The notes under the pieces: model-generated
Told to the model about the DNA's origin: nothing
The model's input: only the letters and a program-made list of their open reading frames with translations
The model's database searches: none
Program-made: the position numbers and the translations under genes
Part shown: positions 9,583-17,491 of the stretch, piece by piece
Layout of the letters: the number at the start of each line of letters is the position of its first letter
Position numbering within the stretch: the first letter of the stretch is position 1
Source of the DNA: Desulfomicrobium apsheronum
Lineage (GTDB): Bacteria; Desulfobacterota; Desulfovibrionia; Desulfovibrionales; Desulfomicrobiaceae
Direction of reading: 5' to 3'
Length of the DNA stretch: 64,000 nt
Assembly: GCF_900114115.1 (NCBI RefSeq)
Contig: NZ_FORX01000002.1
Coordinates: 313,004 to 377,003, forward strand

Positions 9583-11679
9583 TCAATCCAGTCTGACTTT
9601 CCAGCGTTTTTCCAGCTCGTCCTGAGGCAGTTCCCAGATGTGTTCGTGGAGCCTTCTCATGCGCTGTGCGTCGTACAGCAGTTCCTTTTTTTCCTTTTTG
9701 CAGAGGGCCTGAGGCCCGTTGTTCAGCGCTTTTTCAAGGATGGCGTCTCGGCGCTCTTCTATCTCCGGGGCCAGGGTGCGCGGACCGCGCAGCAAGGTGC
9801 GATGCAGTGTGTTGACTCCCGGGATCACGGCAGCTCTCAGGAAGCCTTCATCGGCTGGAATGCCGAAGCCGGATCTGTCTTCGGCGATGCTCTGCATATA
9901 GCGGTCAATGTCTTCATACTCGCGCGGGAGACGGACTTCTTCCGGCGTCTTGAAGATACGCATGGCGCGGAAAAACCGCCCCAGCTCGGCGCGGCTGGTG
10001 AGCATGGACACCGGGATGGAGAGCAAGAGGGAGATGACCAGGGGTGAACTCCACCAGAAAAAGACCCGGTTGATCTGAAACATCGTCACACCCCAGACGA
10101 GGCCCAAGAGCGTGCCGCCGCCGTGGAAGCGCAGCGCGTCCCAGAAGCGCGTCCCTTCGTCGTCGCGCTGCTGCGTGCCCCAGCCTATGCCCATGCCCAT
10201 GAGGGTCAAAAAGACGTACTTGCTGTGAAAGAGCATGCGCACCGGGGCGAGCAGCGTGGACAGTATGACCTCCGTCAGGATGCTGCCGCACAGGGCAAAG
10301 AATCCTCCGAACTGTTTGCGACGTCCCTTGATCAGTGCCAGCAGCAGGGCGCAAACCTTGGGCAGGAAAAGGATGACGCCTGTCGCGGCCAGCAGGGTCA
10401 GGGCCGGCATCGGGTCCCAGACAGGCCAGACGGGAAAGAGGGACTTGGCCGGGGTGAAATAGTCGGGCTGGATCAGGGCCTCGGAGATTGCTTCGGCAGT
10501 GGCCAGGGCCAGAAACAGGAACCAGAGCAGGGCCGAGCCGTAGGCCATGACCCCGTTCAGGAACAGCGCGCGATGGCCGGGGAAGATGCCGCGGGTGAAG
10601 ACCAGGCGCAGGTGCTGCAGGTTGCCCTGGCACCAGCGGCGGTCACGTTTGAGCTCGGTCAGCAGGTTGGGAGGGACTTCCTCGTAACTGCCTTCCAGAT
10701 CGTAGGCCAGCCAGACGGAGTATCCCGCGCGACGCATGAGGGCGGATTCCACGAAGTCATGGGACAGGATGTCGCCGCCCAGCGGCGGCTTGCCCGGCAA
10801 GCGCGACAGGGCGCAATGCTTGATGAAGGGCTTGACCCTGATGATGGCGTTGTGGCCCCAGAATTGCGCGTCCCCAAGGAACCAGTGATGCAGTCCTGCC
10901 GCGTACATGGGCCCGTAGGCACGGTTGGCGAACTGCTGGGCGCGGGCGATGAGGGTCTCGCGCCCCGTGCACGCCGGAGCGGTTTGCAGGATGCCGACGT
11001 TCCGCCTGCGTTCCATGATGCGCACCATGCGGATGAGCGTTTCGCCGGACATGACGGAGTCGGCGTCAAAGACGATCATGTAGGTGTAATGGGCGCCGTG
11101 GCGACGGCAAAAATCGGCGACGTTGCCGCTTTTGCGCTTCAGGTTGATGCGGCGGCGGCGGTAGAAAATGTGCCCATGCGCACCAAGGTCTTCGCACAGT
11201 CTGTTCCAGGCCGCCTCTTCCTGCACCCAGCGGTCGGGATCGTTGGAGTCGCTCAGGATGTGAATGTCGAACCTGTCCGCCGCGCCGAGTCTGACCAGGG
11301 AACGCCACACGGCCTGGATGCCGGCCATGATCCGCTCCGGGTCTTCGTTGCAGACAGGGAAAAGGATGGCGGTTTTGACGTGCGCGCGGATGGGCGCGTC
11401 GAGTTCCCCGCGCGAGCGTGTCACGGCGAAGCGGTCGTCTTTCTTGAGCAGGGTCCAGAATCCGGCCAGGGCGGTCCAGAATCCGAGCGAGATCCAGATG
11501 AAGAGAACGCAGTAGACGAAAATGATGCTCGCTTCGAGGTAGGTGGTGCCACGATGCGGAAGCAGCGATCCCATGACGCTGGCGGCAACCAGGGCCGGAG
11601 TCAGGACCAGAATGAGGAGCAGGAGTCTGCGGCGGCTGGCGATCTTGCGCCAGGGTTCGTTCAAGAATTCTCGTTTCAT
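9583..11679 (-). CDS. opgH: Glucan biosynthesis glucosyltransferase OpgH (MdoH)
   Basis: A 698-residue inner-membrane family 2 glycosyltransferase that polymerises the beta-1,2-glucan backbone of osmoregulated periplasmic glucans. Motifs match E. coli OpgH (847 residues): SDSND in the nucleotide fold, RRRINLKRKSGNVADFCRR, VFDADSVM, LSHDFVESALMRRAG, and RDRRWCQGN (the QxxRW-type site). Hydrophobic spans are near residues 20-40 and 50-70, with several more after the catalytic domain. The ATG at 11679 has AAGGAA upstream; the longer frame to 11895 overlaps the neighbouring gene. Compared with E. coli, about 100 N-terminal residues are absent. Confidence 0.93.
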   Translation of the reverse strand: MKREFLNEPWRKIASRRRLLLLILVLTPALVAASVMGSLLPHRGTTYLEASIIFVYCVLFIWISLGFWTALAGFWTLLKKDDRFAVTRSRGELDAPIRAHVKTAILFPVCNEDPERIMAGIQAVWRSLVRLGAADRFDIHILSDSNDPDRWVQEEAAWNRLCEDLGAHGHIFYRRRRINLKRKSGNVADFCRRHGAHYTYMIVFDADSVMSGETLIRMVRIMERRRNVGILQTAPACTGRETLIARAQQFANRAYGPMYAAGLHHWFLGDAQFWGHNAIIRVKPFIKHCALSRLPGKPPLGGDILSHDFVESALMRRAGYSVWLAYDLEGSYEEVPPNLLTELKRDRRWCQGNLQHLRLVFTRGIFPGHRALFLNGVMAYGSALLWFLFLALATAEAISEALIQPDYFTPAKSLFPVWPVWDPMPALTLLAATGVILFLPKVCALLLALIKGRRKQFGGFFALCGSILTEVILSTLLAPVRMLFHSKYVFLTLMGMGIGWGTQQRDDEGTRFWDALRFHGGGTLLGLVWGVTMFQINRVFFWWSSPLVISLLLSIPVSMLTSRAELGRFFRAMRIFKTPEEVRLPREYEDIDRYMQSIAEDRSGFGIPADEGFLRAAVIPGVNTLHRTLLRGPRTLAPEIEERRDAILEKALNNGPQALCKKEKKELLYDAQRMRRLHEHIWELPQDELEKRWKVRLD

Positions 11680-11792
11680 GAATTTCCTTGATGAGGCGGC
11701 CGAACCATGGGGACAAGCATGGTCGGCAATATGAAAGTCCGGGCAATCCGTCAGGCGCGTTTTTTCAAAGGTCCTGTATGCCTGTCCCGGCG

Positions 11793-12287
11793 TTACGGCA
11801 GGCTTGCGTCGAGAACATGGATTCCCGCGATCAGGAGCGCGTACGTCAGCATATCGATCAGACGCGAGTTGAAAAAGTACGCGGTCATGTTCCAAAGAGG
11901 CCGGCCAAGGCGCAGGAACACGCGCACCCAGGGCCGTCTGTCCATCTCTTCGGGTTTCATGTGCATGCGTTGCACGGGAGGCCCTGGCACCACGAAAAGA
12001 GGGACCGGCTGCTCGGCAAGGAGCTCCCGCAGGATGGTCATGGCTCTGGCTTCAGCCTGCGACGGGTTGTTGCCGGGATCTTCGGCCAGCGTTGTCAGCG
12101 TTTTCAGGGCCAGCTCGTGACGGCTTCTCTCCGGCAGTGGCAGGTGCCTCAGATAGGCCGCAACCCGTCTTCCGGCTGCTTCCAGCCGGGCTTCGAGAAT
12201 CGTGGCCGCCGTCTCCACTGGAGGGCTGTACAGGCCTGGGATGCAGGCATCGTGCGGCAAGGGGGGCTCCGGTTTGTTGTTTTTCAT
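11793..12287 (-). CDS. Unknown protein between opgG and opgH
   Basis: A 164-residue protein of unrecognised family. It starts at an ATG overlapping the opgG stop (TGATG at 12289-12285), so it is translationally coupled. Residues 1-115 look soluble, with charged helices and a Pro-rich start. A PVQRMHMKPEEMDRRPW stretch follows, and the last 30 residues form a hydrophobic helix (IDMLTYALLIAGIHVLDA) that probably crosses or anchors in the inner membrane. The adjoining OpgH is N-terminally short, so this gene may supply part of the missing cytoplasmic and first-membrane segment or regulate OpgH; that is inference only. Confidence 0.75.
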   Translation of the reverse strand: MKNNKPEPPLPHDACIPGLYSPPVETAATILEARLEAAGRRVAAYLRHLPLPERSRHELALKTLTTLAEDPGNNPSQAEARAMTILRELLAEQPVPLFVVPGPPVQRMHMKPEEMDRRPWVRVFLRLGRPLWNMTAYFFNSRLIDMLTYALLIAGIHVLDASLP

Positions 12288-13849
12288 CAGAGCTTTATGG
12301 CGTAGGTCCATGTTTCGGTTAGCGGAGTTACGCCGTGTTGCAGGATTGCCCGCATTTCGATGCTTGGCCTCTTGTCCGGCAGGACCATGGAGAGCGCCGA
12401 AGCCGAGTCGGGTTCGATTTCAAATACCAGACGCCAGCTGTCGGTGACAGGATTTTTGTAAACGCGTTTTTCCAGGAGCTTGCCGCCCATGCCGACCCAG
12501 ACGTTGGCGTCAAGGGCCGCGTCATCCGGGAGGTCCTCAAGCTTGCCTCCCTGGAATTCAAGCACGAACAGTCTGGAATTGGGCCTCTTGCCCTTTCCGG
12601 TGCGCGTGAAGATGACCTGCCCCTCCGGAGATGCCACGCGTTTGGGCGGCGCCCAGCGCATCCTGTAGTCAAAGGCCAGTGCTTGCCCCGGCTGCGGATT
12701 TGTTTCCGGCGTCCAGAAGGTGACGATGTTGTCATGAATCTCTTCTGGAGAAGGAATCTGCACCAGATGCAGCTTCCCGGGGCCCCAGTCGCCCTTGGGT
12801 TCGATCCAGGCGCTGGGCCTGGCCTCGTACTTGGCTTCGAGGTCGAGGTAGTTTGCGTACTCCGTGTCGCGCTGCATGAGTCCCATGCCGCGGATGTTGG
12901 GCGCGCTGAAGACGTTGACGGACAGGGACTTGGGGTTTTGCAGCGGCCGCCAGATCCATTCTCCGTTTTCAAGGGCAGCCATGAGGCCGTCGGAATCATG
13001 CACTTCGGGCCTGAAGTCGTCGCTCACGCGGGGATTGGAGTTTTCTCCGAAGATGAACATGCTGGTCAGGGGCGCGATACCGAGCTTTGTCACGGGCTCA
13101 CGCAGGAAAAGAATGGACTCGACGTCGAGCACTGTTTCCGCTCCCGTGGTGGTCTCGAAACGATAGGCACCGGTTACGCTGCGTGAATCCAGCAGGGCAT
13201 AGATGACGAGGGACTTGTCTTTCTTGCCCGGCTTCACGATCCAGAATTCCTTGAAAAACGGAAATTCCTCGCCCGAGGGCTCCGCCGTGTCGATGGCCAG
13301 GCCACGGGCGGACAGGCCATAGTTCTGCCCCTTGCCGACGGCCCTGAAATAGCTGGCTCCGAGAAAGACCAGGAATTCATCCAGGTAGTTCTTGGTATTG
13401 ATGGCGGTGTGGACGCGAAATCCCGCGTAGCCCATTTCCGCCGGAATCTGGGTGGCGAAATCGTTTTTCCCGTAATCGAAGGCTTCGGTGTCGAAGGCCA
13501 GACGGGTGGGAACATTCTTTTCCACCACGTTGATGGCCACGGTCCGGTCGTAAAACAGGCCCGGGTGAAAAAATTGCAGTTCAAAGGGCAACTTCTCTTT
13601 TCGCCACAGGCTCTTTTCAGGGACAAAGCGGATGTCCCGCCATTGGTCGTACGAAATGGTCCTTAAAACCTGGGGCACCTGGCCTGCGTTGTCTTCATAC
13701 GGTTTGCCCGCGAGTTCTTGCGCCATGGCCGCGACATCCTGCAGGCCGAAGCCGGGGGCTTGGGGCTGGGTTTGGGCCTGGGCCTGGACGGCGGAAAAGA
13801 AGAGGAAGAGTCCGGCCACAAGGCCGCACAATCCGTTATGTCTGAACAT
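12287..13849 (-). CDS. opgG: Glucan biosynthesis periplasmic protein OpgG (MdoG)
   Basis: A 520-residue periplasmic protein (E. coli OpgG 511) needed for osmoregulated periplasmic glucan assembly, probably in branching or release. A signal peptide covers roughly residues 1-25 (LCGLVAGLFLFFSAVQAQA). The family stretches YDQWRDIRF, FHPGLFYDR, MGYAGFRVH, and SILFLREPVTKLGIAPLTSMF with FGEN are readable. The ATG at 13849 has AGGAGA upstream. It is first in the leftward opgG-orf-opgH operon; its promoter should lie in 13850-14050. Confidence 0.93.
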   Translation of the reverse strand: MFRHNGLCGLVAGLFLFFSAVQAQAQTQPQAPGFGLQDVAAMAQELAGKPYEDNAGQVPQVLRTISYDQWRDIRFVPEKSLWRKEKLPFELQFFHPGLFYDRTVAINVVEKNVPTRLAFDTEAFDYGKNDFATQIPAEMGYAGFRVHTAINTKNYLDEFLVFLGASYFRAVGKGQNYGLSARGLAIDTAEPSGEEFPFFKEFWIVKPGKKDKSLVIYALLDSRSVTGAYRFETTTGAETVLDVESILFLREPVTKLGIAPLTSMFIFGENSNPRVSDDFRPEVHDSDGLMAALENGEWIWRPLQNPKSLSVNVFSAPNIRGMGLMQRDTEYANYLDLEAKYEARPSAWIEPKGDWGPGKLHLVQIPSPEEIHDNIVTFWTPETNPQPGQALAFDYRMRWAPPKRVASPEGQVIFTRTGKGKRPNSRLFVLEFQGGKLEDLPDDAALDANVWVGMGGKLLEKRVYKNPVTDSWRLVFEIEPDSASALSMVLPDKRPSIEMRAILQHGVTPLTETWTYAIKL

Positions 13850-14050
13850 GCTTGGTTCTCCTGCTGGGAAATGTTGCCCTCGATTGGATGGGGCAATTTC
13901 GGTATTTCCACTTGTGCTTTTCGCCGACGCTCGTCAAGAGCTAAGAAATGTAGCGGCAGCCCTTGGTAACCGGGGCTTGCGCCTTTCGTTTCGCAGGCTC
14001 TGGGCCACAATGCGCGGCAATGAACCAGTAGGGAAGAAGGCAGGAGGAGT

Positions 14051-14094
14051 GGCCCGGCCGGAAATATGTCGGAGGGATTGCTTCCGGCCGGGCC
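14051..14094 (-). terminator. Strong hairpin downstream of the NifA-type activator
   Basis: GGCCCGGCCGGAA (14051-14063) and TTCCGGCCGGGCC (14082-14094) form a 13-bp GC stem starting eight bases past the stop codon of the leftward regulator. No T tract follows on that strand, so it may be an inefficient terminator or a 3' stabilising hairpin. The rest of 13850-14050 shows no gene. Confidence 0.55.
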
Positions 14095-14102
14095 GAGGGG
14101 TC

Positions 14103-15692
14103 TTATGATTGCTGTCTGCGGTGCTCGACTCGCCCCTTGGCGATGAGCTCCTCAAGGTTGAATTTTCGCACCCGGTATCCCATCTGGCGGGGTGTCAGGT
14201 TCAGTTCCCGCGCCGCCTTGTACTGAATCCAGGCGTTTCGCTTGAGGGCCGCAAGAACTTCCCTGCGTTCGGTTTCCTTGAGTGGCTGGCAAAGATTGTC
14301 TTGCTCCGGGGGAGTGAAAGTTTGGATGGGCTGTCTGGCCGGTCCGGGGCGGTGTGTTTCATGCGTGAGGAAGCTGCGTACCAGTTCGGATTCCACCGGC
14401 TTGTCGTCGGTCAGGATGACCAAGCGCTCCACAAGGTTCTCAAGTTCGCGCACGTTCCCGGGCCAGTCGTAGGCCAAAAGCAGGTCCAGGGCACCCGTGG
14501 TCAGGGTCAGGCCGCGCCCGTATTCGCGTTCCATTTCCTTTTGGAAGTGATTGAGGAGGCGCGGGATGTCTTCCTTGCGCTCTCGCACCGCCGGCACATG
14601 CACCGGAAAGACATTCAATCGGTAGTAGAGGTCTTCCCGGAAGAGGCCCTGGCCGACAAGAAGCTCCAGTTCCCGGTTGGTGGCGCTGATGATGCGCACA
14701 TCCACCTTGCGCGTCTTGTTGCTGCCGATGCGTTCGAATTCGCGCTCCTGGAGCACGCGCAGCAGTTTCGATTGCAGCGTGAGGGGCAGCTCCCCGATTT
14801 CATCCAAGAATATCGTGCCCAGGTGCGCATCTTCGAAACGTCCCGGCTTGGTGCTGTTGGCCCCGGTGAAAGCTCCTCTCTCATAGCCGAAGAGTTCCGC
14901 TTCCAGCAGGTTTTCGGGGATGGCGGCGCAGTTGACCTTGATGAATGGGTGTGACTTGCGGTCGGACAGTTCATGGATGATGCGTCCGATGAGGGTCTTG
15001 CCCGTCCCCGATTCCCCGAGGAGCAGCACCGTGGCCTTGGTGATGGCGACCTTGGCCACGTATTGCTCCACCTCAAGCATGGCCTGGCTCTTGCCCACGA
15101 TGTAGGGGCCGTGATTTTCCCTGGCGATCTGGTACTTGAGCGAGGTGTTTTCCTGCTTGAGCGCGGCCTCCCGTTTTTTTACTTTTTCGTTAAGACTCAG
15201 AAACTGGGAGATGAGGGTTGCTACCACGGTCAGGAATTCCGTGTCGGCATCAAGTTGCTCCTGGCCCGTGAAAACGCGGTCCACGTTCATGACCCCGATG
15301 GGGCTGCCGTGCAGCAGGATGGGCACGCCCACGAACGAGATGCGTTCGCGGCTGATGCGGCGCGTGCCCGTCTTGTCCAGAAAGAGGGGCTCAAGGGATA
15401 TGTCCGGAACCACGTAGGGCTTTGCCGTGCGAAAAATGATCCCCGTGATCCCTTCGTCCATGCGATATACGCCGCGCTGTTTTTCAAGGGCCGAGAGGCC
15501 GTACGACGTGGATATGGCCAGGCGGCCCGAGAGCGGGTCGTACAGGGTGACCGTGGCCCTGCGCATGCTCATGGTGTCGGAGAGAATCTTCAGGATTGAT
15601 TCCAGAGCGCTCTCCAGGTCCAGGGCCTGATCAATGACCTTGCTGATGGCCAGCAGGACGCGCAATTCGGTGGAACAGGTTGAGGTGCTCAT
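14103..15692 (-). CDS. NifA-family sigma-54-dependent transcriptional activator
   Basis: A 529-residue activator with an N-terminal GAF domain (about 20-170), a central AAA+ domain with Walker A GESGTGKT and the sigma-54 contact loop ERGAFTGAN, and a C-terminal FIS-type helix-turn-helix. The C-terminal sequence AWIQYKAARELNLTPRQMGY closely resembles the DNA-binding end of NifA/VnfA/AnfA proteins. No nitrogenase gene is present nearby, so the regulon is unknown; NifA is the nearest family by eye. The ATG at 15692 precedes the conserved CSTELRVLLAISKVID; a TTG at 15761 with AGGAA upstream would add 23 residues. It is transcribed alone. Confidence 0.85.
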   Translation of the reverse strand: MSTSTCSTELRVLLAISKVIDQALDLESALESILKILSDTMSMRRATVTLYDPLSGRLAISTSYGLSALEKQRGVYRMDEGITGIIFRTAKPYVVPDISLEPLFLDKTGTRRISRERISFVGVPILLHGSPIGVMNVDRVFTGQEQLDADTEFLTVVATLISQFLSLNEKVKKREAALKQENTSLKYQIARENHGPYIVGKSQAMLEVEQYVAKVAITKATVLLLGESGTGKTLIGRIIHELSDRKSHPFIKVNCAAIPENLLEAELFGYERGAFTGANSTKPGRFEDAHLGTIFLDEIGELPLTLQSKLLRVLQEREFERIGSNKTRKVDVRIISATNRELELLVGQGLFREDLYYRLNVFPVHVPAVRERKEDIPRLLNHFQKEMEREYGRGLTLTTGALDLLLAYDWPGNVRELENLVERLVILTDDKPVESELVRSFLTHETHRPGPARQPIQTFTPPEQDNLCQPLKETERREVLAALKRNAWIQYKAARELNLTPRQMGYRVRKFNLEELIAKGRVEHRRQQS

Positions 15693-15744
15693 GGCGGGTA
15701 TGAAGCAACAAGGATGCCGCTTCAATCCAAGATTGCAAGGAAAA

Positions 15745-15765
15745 TGTCCGATTGTGGACAATCGG
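15745..15765. promoter_or_regulatory. NifA-type upstream activator sequence / palindromic operator
   Basis: TGT (15745-15747), ten bases, then ACA (15758-15760) matches the NifA binding consensus TGT-N10-ACA exactly. It overlaps a second inverted repeat, CCGATTGT (15748-15755) and ACAATCGG (15758-15765). It lies 53-73 bases upstream of the ATG of the NifA-type gene, suggesting autoregulation. It would sit at the very start of the coding region if the TTG at 15761 were used. Confidence 0.5.
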
Positions 15766-15881
15766 TATTCCTGAGATATAAAAATTCAATAACTCATTAG
15801 GTTAATTTGTTTTTTAAGACAGCAAGAGAGCAGGAATTCTTCAGCGTGGATTTTTCCTGCGAAACATCGGAAGAGATTTAT

Positions 15882-15895
15882 TTACATTAATGTAA
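15882..15895. promoter_or_regulatory. Perfect 14-bp palindrome TTACATTAATGTAA
   Basis: A fully symmetrical AT-rich palindrome in the 258-base gap between the NifA-type gene and yihY. It is about 190 bases upstream of the activator start codon and is a candidate regulator site. The gap is AT-rich relative to its neighbours; no gene was seen in it. Confidence 0.4.
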
Positions 15896-15950
15896 TAAGT
15901 ATTTGTAAAGATGTCCGGATATCGACCTTCTTTATGCAAAATTGGTTATT

Positions 15951-17324
15951 TTACGAAGGATCGGAGGACGAGTTCTTCGCGTACTTTGCAGGCTCTATGT
16001 CGCGTAGCAGTGTATCGGCCATGCTGAGATCCTTTCGGGACTGGAACGCGTCCAGGCAGGCGGAAAGGTTGGCCAGGTTCGGGTGCTGTTCGGTGAAGCG
16101 CGGATTTTCACCGATGGAATCGATGGCGGTGACGACATTTTGCACGCTGATGTGGGCACTGTCGCGGGCTGGCAGGAGCAGGGCGGTGCCTTGATCTTCA
16201 TCCTGAACGCGGCTCAAGAGGCGCGCCCGGATCAGCATGTCGACCATTTCCCGTGTTTCACGCGGGGAGATGGCGAGTCTCTGGGCGATCTCATCTTCGG
16301 TCATGGCGGGCTCATCACGGTGAAAGCGTTGCACCACGGCGTGGCAGATTCCAAGCGCCAGGAGCCTGGTCTGGAATGCGCTCCTGGGATGCAGACCCGA
16401 TTTGGGATCGGCCACTTTCGATTGAGGAAAGGCATGGGCGATCTCGGCTCCGAAGAGGACGATGCTCCAGCTCAGCTGCAACCAGATCAAAAAGAGAGGC
16501 AGGGCTGCAAAGCTGCCGTAAATGGCGTTGTAGCTGGTCACGTAGATCTGGAACTTCACGTAGCCGACCTGCAGGAACTGGTATGCCGATCCAGCCAGAA
16601 TGGCGGCCAGGAAGGCGCTGCCGAGATGGACGCGGGTGTTGGGCATGATCATGTAGACCACGCAGAACAGCAGCCAGAGCAGGATGTAGGGTGCCAGACT
16701 GAGGCCCAGGGAGATGGCCGGGGTCGCGACTTCTTCAAGACCGACCTGAGAAGAGAGGGCGGACACCTGTGAGACGATGAAGACGGTGACGCTGCCCGAC
16801 ATGATGAGCAGCACCGGCGCGATGATCATGATGGAGAGGTAGTCGGTGAACTTGCGCACGATGGAGCGTGAGGACACGGACCAGATCTGGTTGAAGTTGT
16901 CCTCGATCTTGCCCAGGACCTTGATCACGGACCAGAAGAGCACGATGACGCCGATTCCGGCGATGAGCCCTCCCTTGGTGTTGTCGAGCATGTTGCGGGC
17001 GAATTCGATGACCTGCTGGATCACTTCCTGCTGGGCCGCGAATTGCTTGAGCAGTTCTTTTTCAAGCAATTGCTCGAACCCGAAGCCCTTGGCCACGCCG
17101 AAAGCCATGGCCGCCAGGGGAACCAGGGAGAGGAGGGTGTAGAAGGTCAGCGCCGAGGCATGCGAGGAGCCCTGGCGGCGGTTGAAGTTGAGCACCGCAA
17201 GGGCGATGGTTCTGCCGAGGCGAACCAGAAACCAGGTGATGGCGGAATTTTCGCTTCGGGTATGCCGGTGGGGTTGAGTCAAAAACTGGACCAGTCGATC
17301 CATGAGTGTACCGCTTTCTTCCAT
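15951..17324 (-). CDS. YihY/BrkB-family membrane protein with C-terminal winged-helix domain
   Basis: A 457-residue protein. Residues about 35-310 form the six-span YihY/BrkB (UPF0761) domain, with landmarks ALTFYTLLSLVPL, KVLGKIEDNFNQIW, NTRVHLGSAFLAAI and YNAIYGSFAALPLFLIWLQLSW. Members were once thought to be RNase BN; their true function is unknown. The last 130 residues are soluble and resemble a winged helix (EDEIAQRLAISPRETREMVDMLIRARLL), longer than E. coli YihY (290). The ATG at 17324 has AGGA upstream. It is leftward and independent of hcp. Confidence 0.85.
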   Translation of the reverse strand: MEESGTLMDRLVQFLTQPHRHTRSENSAITWFLVRLGRTIALAVLNFNRRQGSSHASALTFYTLLSLVPLAAMAFGVAKGFGFEQLLEKELLKQFAAQQEVIQQVIEFARNMLDNTKGGLIAGIGVIVLFWSVIKVLGKIEDNFNQIWSVSSRSIVRKFTDYLSIMIIAPVLLIMSGSVTVFIVSQVSALSSQVGLEEVATPAISLGLSLAPYILLWLLFCVVYMIMPNTRVHLGSAFLAAILAGSAYQFLQVGYVKFQIYVTSYNAIYGSFAALPLFLIWLQLSWSIVLFGAEIAHAFPQSKVADPKSGLHPRSAFQTRLLALGICHAVVQRFHRDEPAMTEDEIAQRLAISPRETREMVDMLIRARLLSRVQDEDQGTALLLPARDSAHISVQNVVTAIDSIGENPRFTEQHPNLANLSACLDAFQSRKDLSMADTLLRDIEPAKYAKNSSSDPS

Positions 17325-17439
17325 GCTGAAATCCTGATGGTTGAGCTTGTCCGAGATTTTTTCAATTCAGTGGCCATGTTCGGGGCAAGGTGTCAACCGG
17401 GTGGCGGAAAAAAATGACGGGTAAAGAGGGGATGCGGAC

Positions 17440-17478
17440 AAAAAAAGGCAAGGCCTCGCGCGATGCGGGGCCTTGCCT
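17440..17478 (-). terminator. Terminator of hcp
   Basis: On the minus strand GGCAAGGCC and its complement (17447-17455 and 17469-17477) form a GC-rich hairpin followed by seven T residues (17440-17446 read as A on plus). It begins 14 bases after the hcp stop codon. Confidence 0.88.
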
Positions 17479-17491
17479 GTGAGGAAGGGGT

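Noticed and set aside
10123-11691. A 522-residue frame antisense to opgH
   Set aside because: It is a codon-bias shadow; opgH on the other strand has complete glycosyltransferase motifs and membrane spans.
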